From Nitrobacter sp. 62-23 (GTDB taxonomy: Bacteria > Pseudomonadota > Alphaproteobacteria > Rhizobiales > Xanthobacteraceae): DNA of 56,775 bases. The notes under the pieces are model-generated. The model was not told the origin of the DNA and ran no database searches. It saw only the letters and a program-made list of their open reading frames with translations. Location of the stretch: NCBI RefSeq assembly GCF_001897285.1, contig NZ_MKSM01000078.1, positions 1 to 56,775 on the forward strand, in the 5' to 3' direction. How positions within the stretch are numbered: the first letter of the stretch is position 1; each line of letters starts with the position of its first letter. Positions 1 to 8,705 of the stretch are shown piece after piece. The translations under genes and the position numbers were made by a program.

Positions 1-64
1 AAATCCTCCCGGACACAAGGAATCAGCCCCAATCAATCACCGCAAGAACAATTGAGTATCGAGC

Positions 65-165
65 CTAGAGCATTTTTGCTTCTAATGAATCAGAAGCAGA
101 CTCCAGGATTTTTCATCGACACGTTTTCTTCACGCGAACCGGTATTCCCTTCGGGTTGCGTGGAT
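65..165 (+). repeat. Intergenic repeat element, copy 1 (plus orientation)
   Basis: The segment carries a GCTTCT/AGAAGC hairpin near 78-96 followed by CGTTTTCTTCACGCGAACC and CGGTAT. The same parts occur in the same order on the opposite strand at 625-720, so the two form a pair of diverged inverted copies. Elements of this appearance are scattered between genes in Bradyrhizobium-like genomes; that last statement is from memory. Confidence 0.55.
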
Positions 166-191
166 CAGACTTGTCGGTTGTCTTTTGGTTT

Positions 192-240
192 GAGCATGAT
201 CTTTTCCGAAAATAGGTTTCCACTTTTCGGGATCATGCTC
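192..240. repeat. Palindromic intergenic repeat (GAGCATGATC ... GATCATGCTC)
   Basis: A perfect 10-base inverted repeat, GAGCATGATC at 192-201 and GATCATGCTC at 231-240, encloses an inner, partly complementary TTTTCCGAAAA / CACTTTTCGG section. It would fold as a long hairpin in either transcript. It has the look of the short palindromic repeats dispersed in Hyphomicrobiales genomes. There is no U-run, so it is probably not a classical terminator. Confidence 0.7.
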
Positions 241-256
241 TAGCTATCACCTGCGT

Positions 257-475
257 TTAATCGCGCCATGGAATAACGCGTTCATCCAGTGCTTGCGCGA
301 TGTGCTCAAGCAGTGCCTCTGTTTTGTGCTCCGCCAAATTAGAGGAGCGCTCCAGCGACAGCGATATATGATCGGGAAACCGCAGCCCTTCGAAATGAGA
401 GTTCCCAGCGCATTCAAACCTCGGGAATATCTCAGCCAGCTCTCTCGCGACACGCTCCCAATCTTGATACCCCAT
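257..475 (-). CDS. Small hypothetical protein (72 aa)
   Basis: A 72-residue ORF starting MGYQDWERVARELAEIF has protein-like composition (amphipathic helices, FPDHISLSLE strand) and ends IPWRD. The reading frame stays open for about 30 codons upstream of the ATG with equally protein-like content (SYFAAVVFVEGRR) but has no obvious start there. The gene may therefore be a truncated remnant of a longer protein or use an unusual start. I do not recognise the family. It lies between the intergenic repeats. Confidence 0.35.
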   Translation of the reverse strand: MGYQDWERVARELAEIFPRFECAGNSHFEGLRFPDHISLSLERSSNLAEHKTEALLEHIAQALDERVIPWRD

Positions 476-553
476 ACGGCGCCCCTCTACGAATACAACG
501 GCCGCAAAATAACTCGGGTTACGATCGTCTAAAAAGCTGATTGCCTTTGAATA

Positions 554-590
554 GTTACGGAAGCGTTACGAATCGTTACAGAAGCGTTAA
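554..590. promoter_or_regulatory. Helically phased GTTAC direct repeats
   Basis: GTTAC occurs at 554, 565 and 575, and GTTA at 585. The spacing of 11, 10 and 10 bases is close to one DNA turn. The array lies about 80 bases upstream of the minus-strand ORF at 257-475, so it could be a binding site for a multimeric regulator. The function is inferred only from spacing. Confidence 0.3.
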
Positions 591-624
591 AAAGAGGTCA
601 AAATAGACAAACGCTGCCTCTATA

Positions 625-720
625 GCGTTTTCAAGCGAAACGGATACCGGTTCACGCGAAGAAAACGCGTTAATTCAAATCCCAGAGCCCGCTTCTAAAT
701 CAGAAGCGAACAGGCTCTGG
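625..720 (-). repeat. Intergenic repeat element, copy 2 (minus orientation), with nested hairpin
   Basis: This is the inverted partner of the element at 65-165. It contains a nested perfect hairpin: CCAGAGCC at 682-689 pairs with GGCTCTGG at 713-720, and inside it CGCTTCT at 690-696 pairs with AGAAGCG at 702-708. It lies just downstream of the H-NS-like gene and could act as a transcript-end structure for it, but lacks a U-run. Confidence 0.55.
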
Positions 721-763
721 TCGTCGCTGAAGACCCATACTGGCAAGCTCGCATGCGAAAGCC

Positions 764-1159
764 CTATGCCCTCTGTCTCTCCGGAGAGACATTGGCGTCG
801 GCGATCCGGAATTCCTCGATCCCTTTCCCCGTTTTGATCGCGGCTACCAGCCACCGCGGTAACTTGCCACGGCCAGACCATGTCTCGGAAGGGCTTTGAG
901 GATTACGGTATTTAGGGAGTACGCGTGGATATTTTCGTCGTCTCTTGGCAACTGGCAGGGAACCGGCGTCGGCCTGCTCCTCCGGTGAGGCTATTCCCCG
1001 ATGAAGTACAGCCAAACGCTTTTCCAGCTCGAGCTTTTCTGCCTGAATCCGATCTGCAAGCAGACTGCTTATCTCTTCATGCAGCGACCAGAGTTCATCA
1101 AGATTCATCGATTCCAATGCAACGCTCGGAGTGAATGTGCTGGGCTTTTGCGCAGTCAA
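764..1159 (-). CDS. H-NS/HvrA-family nucleoid-associated regulator
   Basis: This is a DNA-binding nucleoid protein of the alphaproteobacterial H-NS (HvrA/MucR-unrelated) type, expected to bind AT-rich DNA and silence acquired genes. Residues about 18-55 form a charged coiled-coil oligomerisation region (LDELWSLHEEISSLL), and residues 76-104 hold the C-terminal DNA-binding core with KYPRVLPKYRNP and TWSGRG (93-98). At 131 residues it matches the family length. The start is a TTG at 1159 preceded by GGAG at a suitable distance; the nearby upstream ATG is out of frame. It is transcribed away from the polysaccharide locus, and a role in silencing its AT-rich parts is inferred from family behaviour, not shown. 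Confidence 0.88.
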   Translation of the reverse strand: MTAQKPSTFTPSVALESMNLDELWSLHEEISSLLADRIQAEKLELEKRLAVLHRGIASPEEQADAGSLPVAKRRRKYPRVLPKYRNPQSPSETWSGRGKLPRWLVAAIKTGKGIEEFRIADANVSPERQRA

Positions 1160-1689
1160 AATGCTTCTCCATGCCTCAAGCTACAAAGCTCGGTTTATTC
1201 TGATCGCGGCCACGTTTCGCGATTGTCTCAACCGGTAAAGCGTCGCGTCCGGCATCCGCCGAGTTCAGTATTTGAGTATTGAGCACCGAGTGGTGCAGTT
1301 GCATCTTAAGGGTCAAATGCGGCCTCGTTCAGATAGATCGGAAACGCAAGAACTGAACAACTTTGTCGCACTAAATGATTCTATCATTCCGAACCATTAT
1401 TACGGAAAAATCAAGCCAATCTAGGGCACAGCAAATATTAAATATCAAGCGATCAAAACTAATCCTGTTTTCGGCGACTGAACTTGCCCGCCACACAGTC
1501 GGTTTGTATCCAGCTATCGCGTGCGGATTACAGCGATCATTTCGCTGCACAATGCCATTTGGGGCCTCAGCGGGTCACCCGCTGCAACTGGCGCAAGCAA
1601 GGGTCAGTGCAAAATGTCTTCGTCTTGCAGTGCACAAAACGTGATGCGGTTCTGAACGGCATCAAAGCGAAGTTTCCAGCACTCCAAAA
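1160..1689. other. Intergenic region, no recognised gene
   Basis: About 530 bases between the convergent 3' end of rfbB and the 5' end of the H-NS-like gene. Short ORFs here (for example 1375-1644) show no recognisable protein features or ribosome-binding sites. The part near 1160-1300 should hold the promoter of the H-NS-like gene, but no clear -35/-10 pair stands out. Confidence 0.5.
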
Positions 1690-2757
1690 TCATTGGCCAA
1701 GTCCGACGCGAGTCGGAGCATAACCTCGCGCGAGAATGGCTTTCCACCAATCCTTCCGGTCGATGTACCAGCGGACCGTGCTTTCAATTCCACTCTCGAA
1801 GTTTTTCTCGGCTCTCCAGCCGAGTTCACGCTCTAACTTGGAGGCATCAATGGCATAGCGCCTGTCATGCCCGGGTCGATCGGCGACAAATAGAATCGAA
1901 TCGTGCCGCGAGCCGGAGACGTGCGGCGAAAGCTCGTCCAGCAAATCGCAGATGGCCTTCACAACCTGGAGGTTTGTCCGCTCGTTGCGGCCCCCGATAT
2001 TGTAAGTTTGCCCGACTACGCCACGTTCGAGCACGAGGGTAAGAGCCTTCGCGTGGTCTTCAACGAAAAGCCAGTCGCGGATGTTCTGGCCGTCGCCGTA
2101 AACAGGCAATCTCTCGCCCGCCAGTCCTTTGATGATCGTGTGCGGGATCAGCTTTTCCGGAAAATGGTAAGGACCATAATTGTTCGAGCAATTGGTAAGA
2201 AGCGTCGGCAGCCCATAGGTCTCATGCCACGCCCGAACCAGGTGATCCGACGAAGCCTTGCTTGCCGAGTAAGGCGAGTTCGGAGCGTAGGGCGACACCT
2301 CTGAAAAAGAGCCCTCCTCTCCGAGTGAACCGAAAACTTCATCCGTGGAAACGTGCAGAAAGCGAAATCCTTCACGTTGCGCCCCCGTCAGCCCGCGATA
2401 ATAACGCAGAGCTTCCTGCAGCAAGGAGAACGTGCCGATGACATTGGTCTGTATGAACTCACCAGGGCCGTCAATCGAACGATCGACATGGCTTTCGGCG
2501 GCAAGGTTCATCACCGCGTCAGGCTGAAATTTTGCAAAAAGCTGTCGCAGCAGCGGCGCATTACAAATGTCGGCTCGCTCGAACGCATAACGTGAGTTTC
2601 CGGGACCATCCGGGATGTTGTCAAGACTCGCTGCATAAGTCAGCTTGTCGAGATTGATGACGTTGGCTTGCGTATCAGCGAGAAGATGCCGGCACACCGC
2701 TGAGCCTATGAAGCCGGCGCCGCCGGTCACGAAAATCGTCGCTCCTTTGAATCGCAT
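1690..2757 (-). CDS. rfbB: dTDP-glucose 4,6-dehydratase
   Basis: RmlB converts dTDP-glucose to dTDP-4-keto-6-deoxyglucose in the cytoplasm, the branch point to rhamnose and to many amino or N-formyl 6-deoxysugars. It is an extended short-chain dehydrogenase with the NAD-binding TGGAGFIG at residues 11-18, the catalytic STDEVFG at 137-143 and the YSASK catalytic pair at 163-167. The 355-residue length is normal. It starts 12 bases after the end of rfbA, so the two form one operon. rfbC and rfbD, needed for rhamnose, are not in the window, so the 4-keto sugar may be used by the aminotransferases and formyltransferase found here instead. Confidence 0.96.
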   Translation of the reverse strand: MRFKGATIFVTGGAGFIGSAVCRHLLADTQANVINLDKLTYAASLDNIPDGPGNSRYAFERADICNAPLLRQLFAKFQPDAVMNLAAESHVDRSIDGPGEFIQTNVIGTFSLLQEALRYYRGLTGAQREGFRFLHVSTDEVFGSLGEEGSFSEVSPYAPNSPYSASKASSDHLVRAWHETYGLPTLLTNCSNNYGPYHFPEKLIPHTIIKGLAGERLPVYGDGQNIRDWLFVEDHAKALTLVLERGVVGQTYNIGGRNERTNLQVVKAICDLLDELSPHVSGSRHDSILFVADRPGHDRRYAIDASKLERELGWRAEKNFESGIESTVRWYIDRKDWWKAILARGYAPTRVGLGQ

Positions 2758-2769
2758 GGTGTGATCCTG

Positions 2770-3654
2770 CTAATATTGGCCGGCTTCAAAGTTACGATAG
2801 ACGGTCATCAAATATTCGCCGTAGCTGCTTTTGGCGCACTTCTTGGCCGCATGGCTGAACTGCTCCAGAGAAATATAGCCTTGGCGGAGCGCGATCTCTT
2901 CCGGACAGGCGACCCGCAAGCCCTGACGCTGCTCCAGAATTTGAACAAAATGGCTCGCTTCGACCAACGAAGAATGCGTGCCGGTGTCGAGCCAGGCGAA
3001 GCCGCGGCCTAAAACCTCGACAAAAAGATCACCGCGTTCCAGGTAGGCTGAATTGACATCCGTGATCTCGATTTCACCACGGGAGGAAGGCTTGATCCCG
3101 GCAGCAATATCGACGACGTCATTGTCATAAAAATATAGTCCCGTCACTGCGACGTTGGATTTCGGGCTCTTTGGTTTTTCTTCGATCGAAAGCGCCCGGC
3201 CGGCAGAATCAAGTTCAACCACGCCATACTGATCGGGGTTCTTGACGACGTTACCAAATATCGTGGCCCCTGCTCTACGGGCCGATGCCTTGGTGAGAAG
3301 CTCTGGCAAGCCATGTCCGTAAAATATGTTATCGCCCAACACCAAAGCGACGGCATCTGATCCGATAAAATCACGCCCGACGATGAAGGCGTCGGCCAGC
3401 CCCCTGGGGTGATCCTGAACGGCGTAGGAGAATTTCAATCCGAAATCGCTGCCGTCGCCGAGTAACCGTTGAAATAGCGCTTGATCCGAAGGCGTGGTGA
3501 TCAGCAAAATCTCGCGTATTCCAGCGAACATCAGCACCGAAAGCGGATAATAAATCATTGGCTTGTCGAACACCGGGAGCAATTGCTTGGAGACGACAGT
3601 CGTAACCGGAAAAAGGCGGGAACCGGTTCCGCCAGCAAGGATGATGCCTTTCAT
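2770..3654 (-). CDS. rfbA: Glucose-1-phosphate thymidylyltransferase
   Basis: RmlA makes dTDP-glucose from dTTP and glucose-1-phosphate, the first step of the dTDP-sugar pathway continued by rfbB just downstream. The nucleotide-binding [11 protein letters not shown] (residues 8-18), SKQLLPV (22-28) and the metal-site VLGDNIFYG motif are present. The 294-residue length is typical. The ATG at 3654 is preceded by GAGGG. It is the first gene of a two-gene minus-strand operon whose promoter must lie in the AT-rich stretch 3660-3790. Confidence 0.96.
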   Translation of the reverse strand: MKGIILAGGTGSRLFPVTTVVSKQLLPVFDKPMIYYPLSVLMFAGIREILLITTPSDQALFQRLLGDGSDFGLKFSYAVQDHPRGLADAFIVGRDFIGSDAVALVLGDNIFYGHGLPELLTKASARRAGATIFGNVVKNPDQYGVVELDSAGRALSIEEKPKSPKSNVAVTGLYFYDNDVVDIAAGIKPSSRGEIEITDVNSAYLERGDLFVEVLGRGFAWLDTGTHSSLVEASHFVQILEQRQGLRVACPEEIALRQGYISLEQFSHAAKKCAKSSYGEYLMTVYRNFEAGQY

Positions 3655-4323
3655 GGTCCCTCAAAGGATTAAATTGAGAATTAGCAACCAGCGCCGCCGA
3701 CAGCACACGTTCGTTATATACGTATTTATTGGCTGAACTCAGAAAAAAATGCTGTTAAATTAATATCATAGCCGCAACCATACCAAGAAGCACCTATCAT
3801 TGAGCCTCCGGTCTTCCACGATCCAAGGGGCTTCTTTTTGGGAACCTGTCACCGCATGGAATCCCACGGCCCTTCCAGCCGGGGGCGTGCTGCGGGGGCT
3901 TCTTGCTCAGAACCCGATGAGCCAAGGCAAGCTCAAACAAGAACAAATGGAGCGCGGAATCCCCGTCAACGAGCTAAGCACGTCTCCGGGGCTTGCCCCG
4001 GGAATGGCCAGCGGTTTTCTTGAAGAAAATACGATAAATCAAACTCTTAGATCAAATTTTGATCCATCAGAAGCGAAAGGCTCTCATGTTGAAGTGTGAC
4101 GATCCTCCGGGCGAAGCCAGGGCCTGCTCGCCAGTGTGCAGGCATGTTTTTCGAAAATGACGCTCGGTTGGGCTGAACTGTCCTCTCACTGTGCAAGTCT
4201 GCCGCATTGTTCTAATGTTATTGATGGTGATTCTGCTTGGTATGAACTTCCAAGCGGGACTCTTTGCCATACGAGGGTACACTGTGAAAAACCTCGGGAG
4301 TCCCCCAATCACAACGGCGAGAC
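3655..4323. other. Divergent intergenic region between rfbA and the metallophosphoesterase gene
   Basis: The stretch 3700-3790 is AT-rich (TATATACGTATTTATTGG and following) and is the best place for the rfbAB promoter. A segment near 4045-4085 resembles part of the dispersed repeat seen at 65-720 (CAGAAGCG, GGCTCT). An ORF at 3800-4099 has no recognisable content. No gene is called here. Confidence 0.5.
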
Positions 4324-5097
4324 ATGCTCAAGGGGCGGGTAGGAAAATTTGAGAAACGGGCACGCGCTCCGTCCGGGATTCGCATCTATGCCATTGGCGA
4401 CATCCATGGCTGTGCAGATTTGCTCGAAAAGGCTTTTGCGGCCATCGACCACGATATCGCGGAGTATGACACTGAGCGCGTCATCCACGTTTTCCTGGGA
4501 GATTATGTCGACCGCGGGCCTGATACGAAACGCACGCTTGATCTGCTGATCGATCGCGGCCAGAACCACGAAGCCGTCTTCGTTCGTGGCAATCATGAGC
4601 AACTGATGTTGGACTTTCTGGACCGCCCCTCGGTCCTGCCGGAATGGTGGTCGATGGGAGGCGCTCCGACGCTGTTGTCCTATGGGCTGTCTCCGGGTTC
4701 GAAATGCAGGCCTGGCGAAGAGTTCTCGCTCCGCGACGCACTGGTTGAAGCCATGCCGCAGTCCCATCGCGCATTTCTTTCGTCATTGAGGTCGGCATAT
4801 AGTTGTGGCGATTTTTTCTTCACGCATGCGGGAGCGCGGCCCGGAGTAGCGCTCGAACTTCAGCGCGAGGACGACCTCATGTGGATCCGGGAGCCTTTCC
4901 TCAGTAGCCAACAAGATTTCGGAAAGATGATTGTTCACGGTCACACGCCTGTCCGCGAGCCGGAGATGCGTCACAATCGAATCAACATCGATACCGGTGC
5001 CTACGCGACGGGCTGCCTTTCGATCTTGTCGATCGAGGACAGCCAACTCGGTCTACAGCTTGTCAGTAGAGCCGGTGTGACAACTTCAATTGCATAA
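4324..5097 (+). CDS. Calcineurin-like metallophosphoesterase (serine/threonine protein phosphatase family)
   Basis: A cytoplasmic metal-dependent phosphoesterase of the PP1/PP2A-like bacterial class. All metal and phosphate motifs are present: GDIHG at residues 25-29, GDYVDRG at 59-65, RGNHE at 88-92, THAG at 167-170 and HGHTP at 205-209. The 257-residue length is normal for these phosphatases. Similar genes often sit in exopolysaccharide clusters of rhizobia, where they may act on protein phosphate or a small metabolite; the substrate cannot be read from sequence. It stands alone between rfbA and a minus-strand hypothetical gene. A decayed second copy lies at about 16255-16745. Confidence 0.9.
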   Translation: MLKGRVGKFEKRARAPSGIRIYAIGDIHGCADLLEKAFAAIDHDIAEYDTERVIHVFLGDYVDRGPDTKRTLDLLIDRGQNHEAVFVRGNHEQLMLDFLDRPSVLPEWWSMGGAPTLLSYGLSPGSKCRPGEEFSLRDALVEAMPQSHRAFLSSLRSAYSCGDFFFTHAGARPGVALELQREDDLMWIREPFLSSQQDFGKMIVHGHTPVREPEMRHNRINIDTGAYATGCLSILSIEDSQLGLQLVSRAGVTTSIA

Positions 5098-5104
5098 TCC
5101 GCTT

Positions 5105-5497
5105 TCAGCCGATTTCCGACGAAATTAATTTTAATTCCGGAAAGCGTGAGGTCATAGCGGTCTTGAGGAACTTGAGGTGCTCGATCTGGTTTTCAAGTTC
5201 CGTTAATCGGCGTTCTCCATTCTTGACTTCTGCGTCCAACAAATTTTGAAATTCGTTATCGATTGCGTCTCGTTCGAGATATTCATCAGTTCCGGATCCA
5301 AAGGTCACGGCCGCGCGTGCAATGGCATCTCCGATACGCCTATGCAGGCCGATACGCTCCGCCTCCGCAGTTGCGATCGCGCTTTCTATTGCTTCAGCCA
5401 CGGGCCTGAGTCGCGCTTGATCGGCATTGGTATTGCGGGCATCGGAACGGGTTCTGAAAAAATTGTGAGCGCGCGCCGGCAAAAATCGTTGAAACAT
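5105..5497 (-). CDS. Hypothetical coiled-coil protein (130 aa)
   Basis: I do not recognise this protein. The ORF is rich in Ala, Glu and Arg and is predicted largely helical. The segment RRLTELENQIEHLKFLKTAM near the C-terminus has heptad-like spacing and probably forms a coiled coil; an earlier helical part runs through VAEAIESAIATAEAERIGL. There is no signal peptide or membrane segment. It converges with the metallophosphoesterase gene, ending 7 bases after its stop. The base composition matches neighbouring genes, which supports it being real, but no family assignment is possible. Confidence 0.5.
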   Translation of the reverse strand: MFQRFLPARAHNFFRTRSDARNTNADQARLRPVAEAIESAIATAEAERIGLHRRIGDAIARAAVTFGSGTDEYLERDAIDNEFQNLLDAEVKNGERRLTELENQIEHLKFLKTAMTSRFPELKLISSEIG

Positions 5498-6115
5498 GGC
5501 TGATCTCGCGAGATCGAAAAAAACCCTCCATAATTGTAATTGTTATGGCTCGTAAAGCCTAGAATATTTCTGTTGCAGCGCACGAGTCTTCTGTGGGGAT
5601 CGAAGATCCGTCGAATCTCCGAAGGAAGCAGGTCGATCATAGGGTCGTGCACTCTAATTGACACCGCCGCCGTTGCGCGGTGTCGCAGAATCTGCTTAGC
5701 AGCCCAGCCGCCGCGGCATCATGCGTTCCGGTGACGCCGCTCCAGTGGGCGGCGTCACCGACCGATCGGCCGTTTACGTAAACATGATTGCCATTACGGG
5801 GAAGAAACGACCGACAATGATGCGATGAAGGCTCTTCTCGATTGCGATCATGGGATGAGCAGCGGGTCAGGTCAGGTCCGTGGCGCCCCCCTGCTCCGGC
5901 ATTGAGCCCGAGCCCGATTTGAAGGCCAATTGACAACTCTCCGCGATCAGGACCTCAAACCCTTGATCACCGGGCTCTTGAAGACCACTATCACCCAGCC
6001 CAACGAGAATTTCGCTCCAGCCGCGGTCTAAAATTTTAAGCCAAACCTTGAACCTTTAATTCGCTCCGAAGACTAACTTCGGCGACAGTACGACCGCCGA
6101 TGAAGGAACGACAAC
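5498..6115. other. Intergenic region with palindromes
   Basis: About 600 bases with no convincing gene. It contains the perfect palindromes CCGATCGG at 5762-5769 and GTTTACGTAAAC at 5772-5783, close enough to be parts of one operator. The short ORFs crossing this region lack protein-like features. Confidence 0.4.
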
Positions 6116-6352
6116 ATGTCTCCAGATCAGCGTCTTGCGACGATTAGGCTTCGCACGACAAATTTAATTAATGAATTGCACCAACTGAATTTGTTGCGGA
6201 ACAAGTTCCAAAGGGCGAAACTGTCGGCCAGACGAACCCGGAGCGTTAAAGAAAGGGTGATGTCACGATCGAGATTGCAGCGGGCACAGCATTGGCGGCA
6301 TCACACTGACGGCGCCAAGGGCCGTTGCAGCCCACGCGATGCTAGGACTTGA
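6116..6352 (+). CDS. Small basic hypothetical protein (78 aa), doubtful
   Basis: A short ORF preceded by AAGGAAC about seven bases before the ATG. Its first half (INELHQLNLLRNKFQRAKLS) could form a helix or short coiled coil. The second half is Arg/His-rich and low in hydrophobic residues, as in chance ORFs. No family is recognised. Confidence 0.25.
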   Translation: MSPDQRLATIRLRTTNLINELHQLNLLRNKFQRAKLSARRTRSVKERVMSRSRLQRAQHWRHHTDGAKGRCSPRDART

Positions 6353-6542
6353 TGTGGCCAATGACGGGTCGATGACGAAGCCGCGGAAACCTTAACATTA
6401 AATTCGCAAGGCCCGGCGTGCCCTTATCCTATCGATACTTCATACGAGGGAATAGATTGCCCCCTGCCGTTTACCGAGTAAGGCAGTATAAATTCACGTA
6501 AACGAAGATGAAGATATCGTCACGCCGAGAGGGATATTAGCA

Positions 6543-7595
6543 TTGAGCGAAGCCGCGCCAATAACTTACTCAATGTCGGAACCTCATCCGCCTATCCTTC
6601 CGCCGGGATTTGCCGTCGATCGTTTAGTCCGTTTAATGCAACGAGCGATCTCGGCCACAGAGCTCGACCTCTCAACTATGACGGTTCTTACCGAAGCTGC
6701 GACCGGAGCTTATGCCGTAACCCCCATAATCGCGGCGATGGCCAACGCGAAACAAGTCTTCGCGCTCAGCCGCCCCAGTCGATATGGCAGCATGGTCGAG
6801 GTTAAGACTTGGATCCACCAACTAGCCAAAGCCGCAGGTGTGTCGGAAAAGGTCAATATAGTCAGCAATCTCTCATCCGACCTTCTTCGCCAAGTCGATA
6901 TTGTCACCAATAGTGGACATCTTAGGCCGTTAACAGCCGACCTGATCAATTGTCTTCCCTCCTCGGCAGTTGTCGCTTTGATGTTCGAGGCATGGGAGGC
7001 GCGTTCCGAAGATATCGACTACGCAGCCTGCGCGCGCCGTGGCATTCCAGTTGTTGGTATCAACGAGCAACATGAAGCCGTGGACGTTTTCTCGTTTCTC
7101 GGTCCACTATGTGTCAAGCAGCTGCATGACTGCGGGATACCCGTCTATCGCAACAAGATCGCTCTAATCTGCGATAATAACTTTGATAAACCTATTTTGC
7201 GCGGGTTGAGTGGCCAAGGTGCGTCGGTCAGATTGTTTTCAGATGTGGGAATATTGAACAAAGATGACTGGGATGCGGTGGTTATTGCGCTGCAGCCTCA
7301 TCGCTCTCCAAGAATTGGGCTTGCAGAAGCTCAGCATCTAGCAGCGGCGATGCCACGGAGCGCCGTGCTCGTCCAATTTTGGGGTGACATCGATCGTGAT
7401 GCTGCAGCATCGAGTGTCCTCACTGTCTGGCCACTGCAGCCGCCAACCTCCGGACACATGGCCATTTTACTTTCTGAAATCGGACCGGAGCCAATTGTCC
7501 GTCTACAAACTGGCGGGCTGCGCGCCGCGGAATGGGTCCGGCGCGGGCTTCCAGTACAACCAGATGGTTTTTCTCAACTCGTTGGTCGCGGTTAA
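6543..7595 (+). CDS. Rossmann-type protein, distantly 2-hydroxyacid-dehydrogenase-like (uncertain)
   Basis: A 350-residue soluble protein with alternating hydrophobic strands and helices. The segments VDIVTNSGHLRPLTADLINC and ARRGIPVVGINEQHEAVDVF resemble the part of D-2-hydroxyacid dehydrogenases where a ligand is found and a cofactor domain begins. A clear GxGxxG was not found, so cofactor binding is not established. The start given is TTG at 6543; an in-frame ATG at 6573 (MSEPHPP) is an equally good alternative. It ends 44 bases before the formyltransferase gene, which suggests co-transcription and a shared substrate, perhaps a nucleotide sugar or a one-carbon donor. The function is unknown. 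Confidence 0.65.
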   Translation: MSEAAPITYSMSEPHPPILPPGFAVDRLVRLMQRAISATELDLSTMTVLTEAATGAYAVTPIIAAMANAKQVFALSRPSRYGSMVEVKTWIHQLAKAAGVSEKVNIVSNLSSDLLRQVDIVTNSGHLRPLTADLINCLPSSAVVALMFEAWEARSEDIDYAACARRGIPVVGINEQHEAVDVFSFLGPLCVKQLHDCGIPVYRNKIALICDNNFDKPILRGLSGQGASVRLFSDVGILNKDDWDAVVIALQPHRSPRIGLAEAQHLAAAMPRSAVLVQFWGDIDRDAAASSVLTVWPLQPPTSGHMAILLSEIGPEPIVRLQTGGLRAAEWVRRGLPVQPDGFSQLVGRG

Positions 7596-7639
7596 GCAAT
7601 CCAGTACAGCTGGATCGGGATGCAGTTAGTAAGAACAAT

Positions 7640-8626
7640 ATGAAGAAAATAAATGTACTACTGCTTGGTGACGGCCCCACATCGCTGACAGCTTTACGTT
7701 CCCTGTATGAATTCTGCAATGTCGTCGGCGTATTGCGTGCAGAGTCGGCATCCGACCCCGTTCGAGACTACGCGGCGAAGCACGACATTCCTGTATGGTC
7801 TCTAGGCGGCCTCAATGAGTTGCCTGCAATCATTGCAACGCGGCAACCCAACGCAGTCGTTATCTCATCTTTCAACAGAATTATTCCGCCTGACGTTCTC
7901 CGGTTGAGCCTGTTTATTAACGTCCATTATTCGCCACTACCAGAATACCGCGGCCGCGCCAACGTTAACTGGGCGCTTATAAACGGCGAAAATACGGCCG
8001 CGATTAGTATCCACTTAGTGTCGGGGGGACTCGACGACGGAAATATCTTGTTTCAAGAACGGATATTGATCACGCCGTCGGATACGGCACAATCACTGTA
8101 CGAACGCTTAAATGCCATTCAAGAGCGTGAGCTAGGGCCAGCGGTGGACCGAGCGGTGCGCGGCGATTCTGGAGTTGCCCAGGACCATTCCGCCGCAACA
8201 TATGGCTGCAGCCGAATTCCGGAGGATGGCGAGATCGATTGGACCATGTCTTCATTGGCAATCGATCGTCTCGTTCGTGCTCTCTCTCCGCCTTTTCCTG
8301 GCGCCTTTACACATCTCGGACACCGCCGATTAGTAGTTGCACGCGCTCAACCGAACAACGATGCCCCTAAGTATAAGGGCTGCGTACCTGGACGAGTCGT
8401 GGCACGATCGACACACGAAGGCTGGGTCGATGTATTAACCGGCGCTGGAATTCTGCGTTTATTCGAGATCATCTCCGATTCGGGCACAATCTCGCCCGCA
8501 TCATCAATCATTACATCTACCCGAGCGACCTTGGGGCTCTCACGGCTCAATTTACTACGATTAATTAGTGATCTCGAAACTCGTGTTGCTACGCTAGAGG
8601 CGATGCTCCATATCAACGCGAGGTAG
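7640..8626 (+). CDS. Formyltransferase-family protein (probable sugar N-formyltransferase)
   Basis: A member of the methionyl-tRNA/ArnA/VioF formyltransferase fold, which moves a formyl group from 10-formyl-tetrahydrofolate to an amine. The catalytic triad is visible: Asn94 and His96 in FINVHYSPLPEYRG and Asp132 in GGLDDGN. An N-terminal Rossmann part (residues 1-90) is followed by a C-terminal domain and ends with a short helical tail. I use ATG 7640 (MKKINVLLLGDG); the longer ORF from 7532 would overlap the previous gene by over 60 bases and adds non-conserved sequence. Since rfbA, rfbB and aminotransferases occur in the window, the likely substrate is a dTDP-amino sugar. It is not the housekeeping Fmt, given its context and sequence. 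Confidence 0.85.
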   Translation: MKKINVLLLGDGPTSLTALRSLYEFCNVVGVLRAESASDPVRDYAAKHDIPVWSLGGLNELPAIIATRQPNAVVISSFNRIIPPDVLRLSLFINVHYSPLPEYRGRANVNWALINGENTAAISIHLVSGGLDDGNILFQERILITPSDTAQSLYERLNAIQERELGPAVDRAVRGDSGVAQDHSAATYGCSRIPEDGEIDWTMSSLAIDRLVRALSPPFPGAFTHLGHRRLVVARAQPNNDAPKYKGCVPGRVVARSTHEGWVDVLTGAGILRLFEIISDSGTISPASSIITSTRATLGLSRLNLLRLISDLETRVATLEAMLHINAR

Positions 8627-8705
8627 CCTAGCCTAGAAGTTCAAGAACTGCCAATTGAGCCTCGGCCCTATAAACTCTTCTCACCTCTAGGATCGCACTT
8701 CGCCG

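Noticed and set aside
192-240. Palindrome considered as an intrinsic terminator
   Set aside because: There is no T-run on either side; it fits a dispersed palindromic repeat better.
1690-3654. rfbAB read as a rhamnose operon
   Set aside because: rfbC and rfbD are absent from the window, so rhamnose synthesis cannot be claimed.
3800-4099. 99-residue plus-strand ORF between rfbA and the phosphatase gene
   Set aside because: It has no recognisable motifs or start signal, and part of it overlaps dispersed-repeat sequence.
7532-7639. N-terminal extension of the formyltransferase ORF
   Set aside because: It would overlap the previous gene by 64 bases and adds sequence unlike the family. ATG 7640 gives the expected start of the Rossmann domain.
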